Positions 19,811 to 27,969 of a DNA stretch of 64,000 nt are shown here, piece after piece (position 1 is the stretch's first letter; each line of letters starts with the position of its first letter). The notes beneath the pieces were generated by a model. The model saw only the letters and a program-made list of their open reading frames with translations. It did not search any database and had not been told where the DNA came from. Position numbers and translations under genes: made by a program. The DNA lies in NCBI RefSeq assembly GCF_000583875.1, contig NZ_CP006571.1, positions 537,416 to 601,415 on the forward strand, in the 5' to 3' direction. Source of the DNA: Chlamydia avium 10DC88. Its GTDB lineage: Bacteria; Chlamydiota; Chlamydiia; Chlamydiales; Chlamydiaceae.

Positions 19811-21322
19811 ATGTCATCTTGGTTTGCACAATCTATAGAAATTTCACTGAACCAAACTCCTTCGGTTCCTGATGGTCCTGAATGTTTAAATTCACCTAAT
19901 ATAAAACACTCCATCACCCTGGCCAAAGACATCTCTTCAATGTCTTCAGCAAGGATGGCTATTTATAAACAAGGAAAGATAATCGAAAATCATCAGAATA
20001 ACCCCCTAAAAAAAATAGACAAACAACTCCTCCCTGCTACAACAAGAGAAAAAATTTTAAGATTTGGTAGCTCTCTAAATTCACAACTACCCCGAAAAGA
20101 ATGTTCTTCTCCCTCATCCCCATGGACCCTATTCTCTCAAAGCAGATCTTTTCAAGAAATCAGACGTGCTTTATTGCAAGATTTAATGATGCCAAACAGT
20201 AAAAAGGAAGATAATGTAAAGGATGACTTAGAACAGAAACTACTGCCTAAACAAGCTCCCTTTTCTAAGAAAAAACAAGAAAATTATTTCAAAACTCATT
20301 CTAAAGAAATAACTTCTAGAGAAAAACACCTAGAGCATACTAAAGAAAAAATACAATCTAAACCGCATGCTCAACTACAGGAAAATCATGAACAAAAAGA
20401 AGAGACACTCTCTTTAAAATTATTTCAAGGAAAATATAGTAAAGGATTATTACAAGATGAACATTCGGGAAAACAACAACATCAAGAATGTTTTTTTAAA
20501 AAAATCCAAAAAACAAAAAAAGAACGAGCTTCTGCTATTGTTCCTATTATTACTCCTCCTAGCATTGGTATATTTACCTTAAGCTACCTTCTTACAAAAC
20601 AAGGTATCTTATCAGATTTTGCAGCATATGCTTTCTACAAAGACTCTATAGAATATACACAAAAAGAACTGAATGCTACTCATGAAGAACGCATTAAACA
20701 CATCAAACAATCCATAGAACGAGAAAAACAAGAATCTCGTTGGGGATCTCTACTACAAATTATAGAGTGGATAACTCCTTGGATTAGTATATGCATCGGT
20801 ATAGTAACAGTAACATTAGGAGGAGGCATATTTTCTAGTATGTCCCTTGTTAGCGGGCTTATTATCTTAACTCTTACACTCTTAGATCAACTTAATGGTT
20901 GGGAACGGCTAGAAAGGTTTTTACCAGGCAATAATAAAAAGCTGAAACATTCTATATTACATACAGTAAAAATCTCTCTTTATGTCATTTCTGCAATCCT
21001 TTCGTTAGCCACATTAAAAATAGAACATCTAGGTTTTTCTCCAATTATTGAAGGAGCTATGCGAGGTATCGGCCCTGCTTTAGAAGGTGCATTAAGTGCA
21101 ATACGAGGAGCCATGTTATGGATTCGAGCACGCTTATTTAAAATAAAAGCTCGCCTTGCCCAACTAGAGTTTAATATTGAAATTCTTAGCATGGAACGCG
21201 ATGACTACATAGCTCACAATCAAGAACTTCTAGAAAACCTGAATGACTCTTTTGAAAATCTCACACGCGTGTTACAGTTGTGCAAAGAAATGGATAGGGT
21301 GTTTCTAGAATCCCTCAGATAA
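19811..21322 (+). CDS. Type III translocator, CopB2-like (CT861)
   Basis: 503 residues. The first ~235 are polar and low in complexity with Lys/Glu/Gln-rich segments. The second half holds hydrophobic segments at about 310-365 (WITPWISICIGIVTVTLGGG, then MSLVSGLIILTLTLL) and about 385-402 (ISLYVISAILSLATL), followed by a helical C-terminus with coiled-coil pattern. This two-segment layout fits YopB-type pore-forming translocators. It begins 10 bases after the chaperone gene and probably uses it. The name comes from layout and context, not a diagnostic motif. Confidence 0.8.
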   Translation: MSSWFAQSIEISLNQTPSVPDGPECLNSPNIKHSITLAKDISSMSSARMAIYKQGKIIENHQNNPLKKIDKQLLPATTREKILRFGSSLNSQLPRKECSSPSSPWTLFSQSRSFQEIRRALLQDLMMPNSKKEDNVKDDLEQKLLPKQAPFSKKKQENYFKTHSKEITSREKHLEHTKEKIQSKPHAQLQENHEQKEETLSLKLFQGKYSKGLLQDEHSGKQQHQECFFKKIQKTKKERASAIVPIITPPSIGIFTLSYLLTKQGILSDFAAYAFYKDSIEYTQKELNATHEERIKHIKQSIEREKQESRWGSLLQIIEWITPWISICIGIVTVTLGGGIFSSMSLVSGLIILTLTLLDQLNGWERLERFLPGNNKKLKHSILHTVKISLYVISAILSLATLKIEHLGFSPIIEGAMRGIGPALEGALSAIRGAMLWIRARLFKIKARLAQLEFNIEILSMERDDYIAHNQELLENLNDSFENLTRVLQLCKEMDRVFLESLR

Positions 21323-21338
21323 ATCCTTAAGGAAGATT

Positions 21339-22811
21339 ATGTCAACGTGCTCCTCAACTACTCAATTAAATCCAGAAGTAGAATTGGATATCATTCCAGA
21401 CACTCAACAAGAAGCTGCCATTTCGGAATCCAGTGTAGAGGTTAGCCCTGCAACTGATCAACAGCTGGCTATTTTAAGATCTATGTCAGATAGCTGTGCC
21501 ACCATACTTAACCAAGCTGGACTTGCAACTGCACAGCATATGTCTAAAAATAAGCCCGCTCCTGCAGAAGCCTTAATGGCAAAAACAAGTGTTCTCATGA
21601 AATCCCGATCACCACTACCCACGTTGAAAACCCATGAATCTTCAAATCTACTGTCGCGCAACGACAGCTCAACTCCTGCTACTAGACAATCCCAACAACA
21701 TGCAACTAATCCTACAACACAACGGCAACCAGAATCCTCCTCCCTGATGTTTTCTTCGTGCTTAGCACCAAAAACAGCAACCCCAACAAAAACCACATCT
21801 CTTCACTTGAACTTACCCAAATCTGAAGAAAATAGCTCTGAAAGTTCTACAACTTTATTCCAAACAAAAGTTACTGTTGTTGCTTACAGTAAAAGCACAA
21901 TACAAACACAAAGTTCTCGAGAACATACAACGCCTAAATATTCATCTAAAACACCATCAACATTACAAAAATCTCCATCATCTTCAATCAGTCCTCTGGC
22001 TCTATTTAGTAATTTACAAAAAGAAACCACGACAACACGTCCTGAAACTAAACTTCAAGAAAAAGAAGAAGGCAAAGGAGAACAAGGGCATCAGGAACAT
22101 CAAGAACACCAAGAAAAACAACAACACAAACAAAACAAAGATATAACTATTGATGAAGCAAATTCCTATAGTTCAATTTCGTATACTTATTCCACTCATA
22201 TCCCCGATGACATTGTTGCTTTTGCTCTTTCTGAATCCCAATTAAGTTCCTTAATGCATATGCGAGTATCGAATTTAGATATTCTGCGTATTTGTGCTGA
22301 AATCATGAAACTCATGTTAAATAGCCGAGAACAAGATTCTCTTTCCCGTCTAGAAGTAAGAAAGCATCTAATAGAAAAAGCAAAAGACCTAGTAGAAAGT
22401 TATGAAAATCAAGCAAAACTTACTCAATGGTTAGGAGTTGCGACAGCAACTTTAGGAATCATTGGAGCTGCATCTCCATTGCTAGGTGAAATTGCTGGAG
22501 ATCGTATCTTAGAATTCCTACAAAAAAATATTGGCATATTCAAAAATGCCTCATCAAAAACATTTTTTAAAAGCATGGGGAAAATCTGTTCTTCATTATC
22601 TCAGCTTACTGAGGCCTCTTCAAAAATTTATGAATTAAAAGAAACAGCTTCTCGTACATTTTCAGAAAACTATAAAGAGATCTTTAGAATAGAACATGAT
22701 GAAATCACACGATCTATCGAAGAAGTAAAAGACCACTGGAAAAATATGGATAATTTCCTACTGCAAATGCTACAAACGGAGCATGATGCTATTCGTAGCT
22801 TGTATCAATAG
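21339..22811 (+). CDS. Type III translocator, CopD2-like (CT860)
   Basis: 490 residues. Residues 1-235 are Ser/Thr/Gln-rich and probably disordered. A Gln/His/Glu repeat (GHQEHQEHQEKQQ) lies near 247-259, resembling the charged stretch in the first gene of the cluster. One hydrophobic segment, WLGVATATLGIIGAASPLLG, is at about 364-383, flanked by amphipathic helices, as in YopD-type translocators. It is last in the cluster, 16 bases after copB2, with an AAGGA ribosome site. It ends 9 bases before the convergent methyltransferase gene. Confidence 0.8.
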   Translation: MSTCSSTTQLNPEVELDIIPDTQQEAAISESSVEVSPATDQQLAILRSMSDSCATILNQAGLATAQHMSKNKPAPAEALMAKTSVLMKSRSPLPTLKTHESSNLLSRNDSSTPATRQSQQHATNPTTQRQPESSSLMFSSCLAPKTATPTKTTSLHLNLPKSEENSSESSTTLFQTKVTVVAYSKSTIQTQSSREHTTPKYSSKTPSTLQKSPSSSISPLALFSNLQKETTTTRPETKLQEKEEGKGEQGHQEHQEHQEKQQHKQNKDITIDEANSYSSISYTYSTHIPDDIVAFALSESQLSSLMHMRVSNLDILRICAEIMKLMLNSREQDSLSRLEVRKHLIEKAKDLVESYENQAKLTQWLGVATATLGIIGAASPLLGEIAGDRILEFLQKNIGIFKNASSKTFFKSMGKICSSLSQLTEASSKIYELKETASRTFSENYKEIFRIEHDEITRSIEEVKDHWKNMDNFLLQMLQTEHDAIRSLYQ

Positions 22812-22820
22812 TGTGTTCAA

Positions 22821-23549
22821 TTATTTACGTATATTTTTATACGCTCGTGTTTTCCCCCATGGGAACAAAACGTCACAGCTTTTCTCTGTAAAAAAGTATT
22901 CATCTCCATGAGGAAGAGAATCTAGAGGGAAAGAAATACTAATAACAACACTTCCTGATGACATACTCTTGCAAACTCCCAACACTCTTTTTAAAACCTT
23001 CAGGGAATAAGAAGAACCATAAAAATATACACACGAAGCTTGTTCTAACTGTATTTCAAAAAAACTTTCTTGGAAAAATAGTGCAGGATGTGAAGACAAC
23101 CATTTGTGCAAACAAGAAGCAAAACAAACAAAAGCAGATTGATTATCTACTCCTATTACTTGACAACCAATAATATGAGAAAACCAAAAGCAAGTTTTCC
23201 CTAATCCACACCCTAAATCATAGACAATATCTTTTGAAGTTATCCCAAACTCCTTACTAATCCTATTTAAAACAGACCAAGGAGTCTCTCCATAGACATT
23301 ACCTCCGTGAAGTAGTGATGATTGCTTCGAACGCCGCAACTGAGCATAAGGATTTTTCAATAAGGAATAAATAAACTTTGCAAGATCATATAATAACAAT
23401 TTAGGATAACGTATATACAGAGAACGCAATAAATAAATAAATTCTCGGATAGAAAAAAGAATTCGAAAAATCCCTACTTTGAATACCGAAAAAAAACCAG
23501 TTAAAGATTTTCTATTTACGAAGCTCTTTTGGAAGTTGAAATACAACAT
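22821..23549 (-). CDS. Putative class I SAM-dependent methyltransferase
   Basis: 242 residues. Motif I of SAM methyltransferases is clear at VYDLGCGLGKTCFW (about 126-139), followed by an acidic VIGVDNQ as motif II. The N-terminal ~75 residues are hydrophobic and basic (FRILFSIREFIYLLRSLY), which may anchor it to the membrane. The layout recalls lysine methyltransferases of the Dot1/SET-unrelated type, but I cannot assign a substrate. The start overlaps the end of ispH by 38 bases in a different frame, suggesting coupling. Confidence 0.7.
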   Translation of the reverse strand: MLYFNFQKSFVNRKSLTGFFSVFKVGIFRILFSIREFIYLLRSLYIRYPKLLLYDLAKFIYSLLKNPYAQLRRSKQSSLLHGGNVYGETPWSVLNRISKEFGITSKDIVYDLGCGLGKTCFWFSHIIGCQVIGVDNQSAFVCFASCLHKWLSSHPALFFQESFFEIQLEQASCVYFYGSSYSLKVLKRVLGVCKSMSSGSVVISISFPLDSLPHGDEYFFTEKSCDVLFPWGKTRAYKNIRK

Positions 23550-24441
23550 CTTCTACTACAAATATATCTTCTGTTACCTGCAAATCAGGAATAAGTTCTT
23601 GTAACTTAGACACACAAGCTTGAACAATATGCTCAGGAGTAGAAGCTCCTGCTGTCATTGCAATATCTCCAGAATAATTTAAAATTTCATCAAAAATATG
23701 ATCAGGACTATTAATCAATCTGGAAGGAATACCTCGCTTAGACGCAATTTCTTTCAAACGATTCGAATTAGAGCTTTGAATATCTCCAACGACGTAAACA
23801 AAATTCACTCTAGGTAATACAGTTCGTAATGCCTCTTGACGATTTTGCGTAGCATAACATACTGAGGAACTGGGCAAAGTAATTATTTGAGGATATTTTA
23901 ATTTCAATACTTTAGTAATTTCATCAACATCATCCAAACTTAGTGTGGTTTGCGTCACAAAAAATAGCGGAGTCCTAGAATCAAAAGATAGCTGCATCAC
24001 ATCATCAACATTTTCAACTACAGTCACTTGATTAGGAACTTCTCCACAAATTCCAATGATCTCCACGTGCTTTTTTTTACCTATCAAAATGACATGGTAA
24101 CCACGAGATGCATATAGTTTGACAGCAGAATGAATCTTCGTAACTAAAACACAAGTAGCATCAATATCAATAAGACGATGTGCCTTTGCTTCTTCACGAA
24201 CTTTAGGCGATACCCCATGAGCAGAATAAATTATCCTAGAACCACTAGGAGCTTCTTTTAAATCTTCAATAAAGACAGCACCACGTTCTTTCAAGTTATC
24301 AACTACATGACTATTGTGAACAATTTCATGCTTTACATAAATTGGAGGTCCCCAAGTTTCCAAAGCCTTTTCTACCACCTGGATAGCACGAACCACTCCA
24401 GCGCAAAATCCACGAGGATTGCAGAGTATTAACTGACGCAT
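23512..24441 (-). CDS. ispH: 4-hydroxy-3-methylbut-2-enyl diphosphate reductase
   Basis: 309 residues; the last enzyme of the MEP isoprenoid pathway, an iron-sulphur protein making IPP and DMAPP. The three cluster cysteines are in NPRGFCAGV (Cys13), DATCVLVTKIH and SSVCYATQNRQEA. HEIVHNSHVV and the SxN motif in QSSNSNRL are also conserved. Length is normal. In C. trachomatis this gene (lytB, CT859) is likewise beside CPAF as I recall. Confidence 0.96.
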   Translation of the reverse strand: MRQLILCNPRGFCAGVVRAIQVVEKALETWGPPIYVKHEIVHNSHVVDNLKERGAVFIEDLKEAPSGSRIIYSAHGVSPKVREEAKAHRLIDIDATCVLVTKIHSAVKLYASRGYHVILIGKKKHVEIIGICGEVPNQVTVVENVDDVMQLSFDSRTPLFFVTQTTLSLDDVDEITKVLKLKYPQIITLPSSSVCYATQNRQEALRTVLPRVNFVYVVGDIQSSNSNRLKEIASKRGIPSRLINSPDHIFDEILNYSGDIAMTAGASTPEHIVQACVSKLQELIPDLQVTEDIFVVEDVVFQLPKELRK

Positions 24442-24463
24442 TCAAAATCCTATTCTAAAAAAT

Positions 24464-24500
24464 TACCCTTAGAAAAAACTAACTGCTTCTTCTAAGGGTA
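24464..24500 (-). terminator. Rho-independent terminator after the CPAF gene
   Basis: Read on the minus strand, TACCCTTAGAA (24490-24500) pairs perfectly with TTCTAAGGGTA (24464-24474) over 11 bp around a 15-base loop, and a run of six T follows after two A. It lies 43 bases past the CPAF stop, before ispH, and fits an intrinsic terminator. Confidence 0.85.
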
Positions 24501-24543
24501 TTCAAAATACCAAAAGTTGGTTATCTAAGCTCTTATTAATTTA

Positions 24544-26322
24544 TTATTCTTCTGATTGAGTTGCACTTATAAGATTAATCATAATATCCTGTAATTTTTT
24601 CATATAACTTCCATATTTTCCTGATTGCAAATCTTCGTCAGTAATCTCTAAATAGACATCAGGAGATACTCCTAAGTTCTCTATAAGCATTCCATCTTTT
24701 CTTACAGCTAGAGACCCTGTTAAAGAACAACTTTTAATTCCTGTCCTATTAGGAAACTCCACAGAAAATACAAATCCTCCAGCACCAGCCGTAGTATTAC
24801 CTACAATCAAAGCACGACCATTATCCTTCAAAATAGAGGGGAACAAGTCTGCACAAGAAAAATCCTCCTCATTAATAATAGCACAGATAGGATGAGAATA
24901 CTGCACTCGAGGGTGAGGCTGGATATGAGAAAATCCTAATAAAGGTATGGGAGAAGTAAGGTTGATATTTCCTGAATTCCAACAATTTAATACCTGCTCT
25001 GAAAATGATTGGATATACCCTGCTGCCACAATATCTATCGGATAACCCTCCATCGTCTCTCCTAAAGCAGCTACTGCTTCCCTATCTGTATCAACACCTT
25101 CGAGAAGCTCCAACCAATGCAAAGCTGTATGAACCTCATCTTGTGTTAAAATCATTCTATGACGGGGTGTTTCTAAAGGCGTACTTGTTAACATAGAAAG
25201 GACAGCATAAAGATAGAAGATACTACCTCCAGGATTATTCGTTTGATCAATAATCAATCCGTCCGTTCTTTCTTCTAGTTCCTTAATAATTTCCTCTAAA
25301 TCTAACCAAGGACAATCACGATGATCCTCATTCAGATCTTGTAAATCGGTCCAAGAATATGTAGAAATTCTTAAAAACCCGATATTATAATTCCTTCCTG
25401 CATTATCCTGACATGAAAAGACATAAGCATGATAAGGTCCCTCCTTACATCTCCAAGTAACCATAGGATATTCTGGTAAGAAACCTTTTTTACTTCCGAT
25501 ATCATAGCTCCCCGTAGCACGACGCTTATACTCTTCACGAAGTTCTTTCCAAAAATAAGGAACCATCTCATTAGTAAATAAACATTTCCGTTTATCACTA
25601 GTTAACGATAATGACCTTGCATCACGTTGCATATTTAACGAAGTATCTTTAATTAAGGGAGAAATCAAAGACAAATCTGTAATGTGTTCGGGAGTATAAC
25701 GCCATTTTACTCTAACAGTACGTATCAGCCCGCTGGGACGTCGCACTTTTAAAGTCACCCCTCCCAAAGGAATAGCATGACCCACTGAAGCAGAACGAGA
25801 AAACAATGAGCGTGCTGCAGCCGCGTAATCAGCAGCGCTTCCCCGACCCATTCTTAAGCTTTCAATAACTTGGGCTATAGGAATACCATCTACTTCTAGA
25901 ATTTCGTCATAAACAGAAATATCTGAATTATAAGTAAAGGATTCAACAACATAGCATCTTCCTGTATTGCTAAGCTTTACTGTATAAGGTAAATAAGAAC
26001 GGGAAGTAGCAAAAAAAGTTACTCCAGCATGATAATCATTCAAAGCACCAATATAATCAGCTAAGACACGCTGACAATACCCTGTTGATGGATTTTCTTC
26101 CAAAATAAGCTTCAAACGAGCAGCATTTGTAGCATCTTGAAGATTCCAACCAAATAGTGTCTCTTTCCAAGGTTTAGGAGCATACTTAGTATCAAGTAAA
26201 TGCTCTAAAAAATCTAAATCTGCAGATGCATGTTGATGCACCAATGTCTTAGCAAATCCCGAAGAAACCTGCGCTCCAATAAACAAAGAACATATTAATG
26301 CTGCGATTCGTTTCAGTTTCAT
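24544..26322 (-). CDS. cpaf: Chlamydial protease-like activity factor (CPAF)
   Basis: A secreted serine protease of 592 residues (family about 600). I use the ATG at 26322, which has AGAGGT just upstream and opens a Sec signal peptide (KLKRIAALICSLFIG...). A longer frame to 26379 would add 19 residues before the signal. The catalytic residues appear as His98 (NDYHAG), Ser489 (EDFSCAD) and Glu548 (IENLGV), which line up with H105, S499 and E558 of C. trachomatis CPAF from memory. The zymogen is processed and acts in the inclusion lumen and host cytosol. It stands alone between nhaD-like and ispH genes. Confidence 0.95.
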   Translation of the reverse strand: MKLKRIAALICSLFIGAQVSSGFAKTLVHQHASADLDFLEHLLDTKYAPKPWKETLFGWNLQDATNAARLKLILEENPSTGYCQRVLADYIGALNDYHAGVTFFATSRSYLPYTVKLSNTGRCYVVESFTYNSDISVYDEILEVDGIPIAQVIESLRMGRGSAADYAAAARSLFSRSASVGHAIPLGGVTLKVRRPSGLIRTVRVKWRYTPEHITDLSLISPLIKDTSLNMQRDARSLSLTSDKRKCLFTNEMVPYFWKELREEYKRRATGSYDIGSKKGFLPEYPMVTWRCKEGPYHAYVFSCQDNAGRNYNIGFLRISTYSWTDLQDLNEDHRDCPWLDLEEIIKELEERTDGLIIDQTNNPGGSIFYLYAVLSMLTSTPLETPRHRMILTQDEVHTALHWLELLEGVDTDREAVAALGETMEGYPIDIVAAGYIQSFSEQVLNCWNSGNINLTSPIPLLGFSHIQPHPRVQYSHPICAIINEEDFSCADLFPSILKDNGRALIVGNTTAGAGGFVFSVEFPNRTGIKSCSLTGSLAVRKDGMLIENLGVSPDVYLEITDEDLQSGKYGSYMKKLQDIMINLISATQSEE

Positions 26323-26432
26323 ATTTACCTCTTTAACTAAGAATTCAACCAAGGAGGCAACATGATAAGTCCGGAACAACTTAAATTAAAACAAAGTTTT
26401 AAAAAAAATTTTTAATCCAAGAGAACATCAGT

Positions 26433-27716
26433 CTAAAATAAAGACAGCACCACTCTATCTACTAAAAAGTATACGAATAACCCACCAAAATAACTAGCTA
26501 AAGCAATCCAAGAAATCTTCTTGAAATACCATAAGAAATCCACCTTCTCGATACCCATGAAAGCAACCCCTGCAGCAGAACCGATAATCAAGATACTCCC
26601 CCCTGTTCCTGCAGCATAGGCAATTAACTTCCATAAAGTATCATCTAACGGTGCCTGGTACATACCCATAGTTGCAGCAACAAGAGGAACGTTATCTAAA
26701 ACACTGGAAACAAGGCCTATGAATACAGCGACAACGTGTCTAGAAAATACTTTATCCATTGCTCGAGAAAAATCTGTAAGAACATCAGCAAAAGTCAATG
26801 CATTAACAGCAAGCAAAATGCCTATAAAGAAAGTAATTGAAGCAATGTCTATCTTAGACAAAATATGAGGAATACGTAAATGGTAACGATCCTCCCCATG
26901 AGGTGAATGCACCCAGTCACTTGCTAACCATACCAATCCCAGTCCTAGCAATGCTCCCATAAAAGGCGGAACTCCTAAACATGCTTTCCAAACAGGAACC
27001 ATTAATAAAGATCCCAAACCAATAAAAATAATCCATCCACTTTTTTTAGGAGATTGTTCTAAGTCACATTCCTTAGCAATAACAGATTTGGAAGAAACAG
27101 CTCCTTTTGCACGCTTCTTGAGCATAAATTGCGCACAAATCCCTGAAATCACTACACAAACTAAACTAGGAAGAAATAAAGAACTAATAATACCCCAAGA
27201 AGAAATTTTATTATTAATCCATAACATTGTTGTTGTGACGTCCCCTAAAGGCGTCCATGCTCCTCCAGCATTCACGCTAATCACACAAATAGCTCCTAAA
27301 AGTAATCTCTCCTCTCTAGATTTAACTAAACGTTTTAAAATAGAAATAATGATAATAATTGAGGTCAAGTTATCTAATGCAGCAGATAAGAAGAAAGAAA
27401 AACCAATAAGCACCCAAAGAAGCAAGCTCTGCGACTGTATGCAGCAGAACCGCATAATTAAGGAAAATCCTTTATGAGCATCTATAAGCTCAACAATAGC
27501 CATAGCAGCTAATAAGAAAAAAGTAACTTGAGCCATGTCCGCAATTTCTTCAGCTAATATCAGGTGATCTGCATTAGGTATGTAGGAAAAACATACTAGC
27601 CACATTAATCCTCCCATAACCAATGCTATAGCGGATTTACTTACCCGAACAATGTGCTCAAAAACAATCGCAATATACCCAAACAAAAACAGAGCACATA
27701 ATTGAAACTTCAACAT
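26433..27716 (-). CDS. nhaD: NhaD-type Na+/H+ antiporter (CT857-like)
   Basis: 427 residues with about 11 hydrophobic segments, an inner-membrane protein of the ion transporter superfamily. Conserved stretches are SAALDNLTSIIIIISIL, NAGGAWTPLGDVTTTMLW, SSVLDNVPLVAATMGMY and GTGGSILIIGSAAGVAFMG, the paired DN and G-rich re-entrant motifs of NhaD and related carriers. The ion specificity is inferred. The start has SD-like GAGGT upstream (ATTTCGAGGTCATT), 5 bases before the ATG. Confidence 0.85.
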   Translation of the reverse strand: MLKFQLCALFLFGYIAIVFEHIVRVSKSAIALVMGGLMWLVCFSYIPNADHLILAEEIADMAQVTFFLLAAMAIVELIDAHKGFSLIMRFCCIQSQSLLLWVLIGFSFFLSAALDNLTSIIIIISILKRLVKSREERLLLGAICVISVNAGGAWTPLGDVTTTMLWINNKISSWGIISSLFLPSLVCVVISGICAQFMLKKRAKGAVSSKSVIAKECDLEQSPKKSGWIIFIGLGSLLMVPVWKACLGVPPFMGALLGLGLVWLASDWVHSPHGEDRYHLRIPHILSKIDIASITFFIGILLAVNALTFADVLTDFSRAMDKVFSRHVVAVFIGLVSSVLDNVPLVAATMGMYQAPLDDTLWKLIAYAAGTGGSILIIGSAAGVAFMGIEKVDFLWYFKKISWIALASYFGGLFVYFLVDRVVLSLF

Positions 27717-27840
27717 AATGACCTCGAAATAATTCCACGAATTAATGTACTCCTATTTGTAAGTTAGGTAAAGTAAGAAAAATGCTGTGAATTAAAAAAA
27801 CTCTTTCTATCGTTAAATCAAAAATTTACTTTTAATATCA

Positions 27841-27906
27841 TTAAATAGTTCGTCTACACCTCATCCCCGCTCATAAACTTTTATGAGTAGATAACGAACT
27901 ATTTGA
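27841..27906 (+). promoter_or_regulatory. Structured leader element upstream of the SulP gene
   Basis: The arms AAATAGTTCG (27843-27852) and CGAACTATTT (27895-27904) are perfectly complementary; T41-A906 and a T42-G905 wobble extend the stem. Next inside, TCTAC (27853-27857) pairs with GTAGA (27887-27891) across a 3-base bulge, and an apical hairpin TCATAA/TTATGA (27871-27876, 27881-27886) has a 4-base loop. It lies 64 bases before the GTG start of the SulP gene. It could be a folded mRNA leader, a DNA operator or both; no T run follows, so it is not a simple terminator. Confidence 0.5.
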
Positions 27907-27969
27907 CAAAGATACTATAGAACAGAACATAATGAGATCCTAGAATTTTGGATCCACTTTAGGAGTCTA

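Noticed and set aside
21458-21796. 112-residue antisense frame in the CopD2-like gene
   Set aside because: Lies over low-complexity Ser/Thr codons and has no ribosome site or domain.
22081-22146. Short direct repeats that could be a CRISPR or VNTR
   Set aside because: The repeat is a codon-level Gln/His/Glu repeat within the CopD2 frame with irregular units and no spacers.
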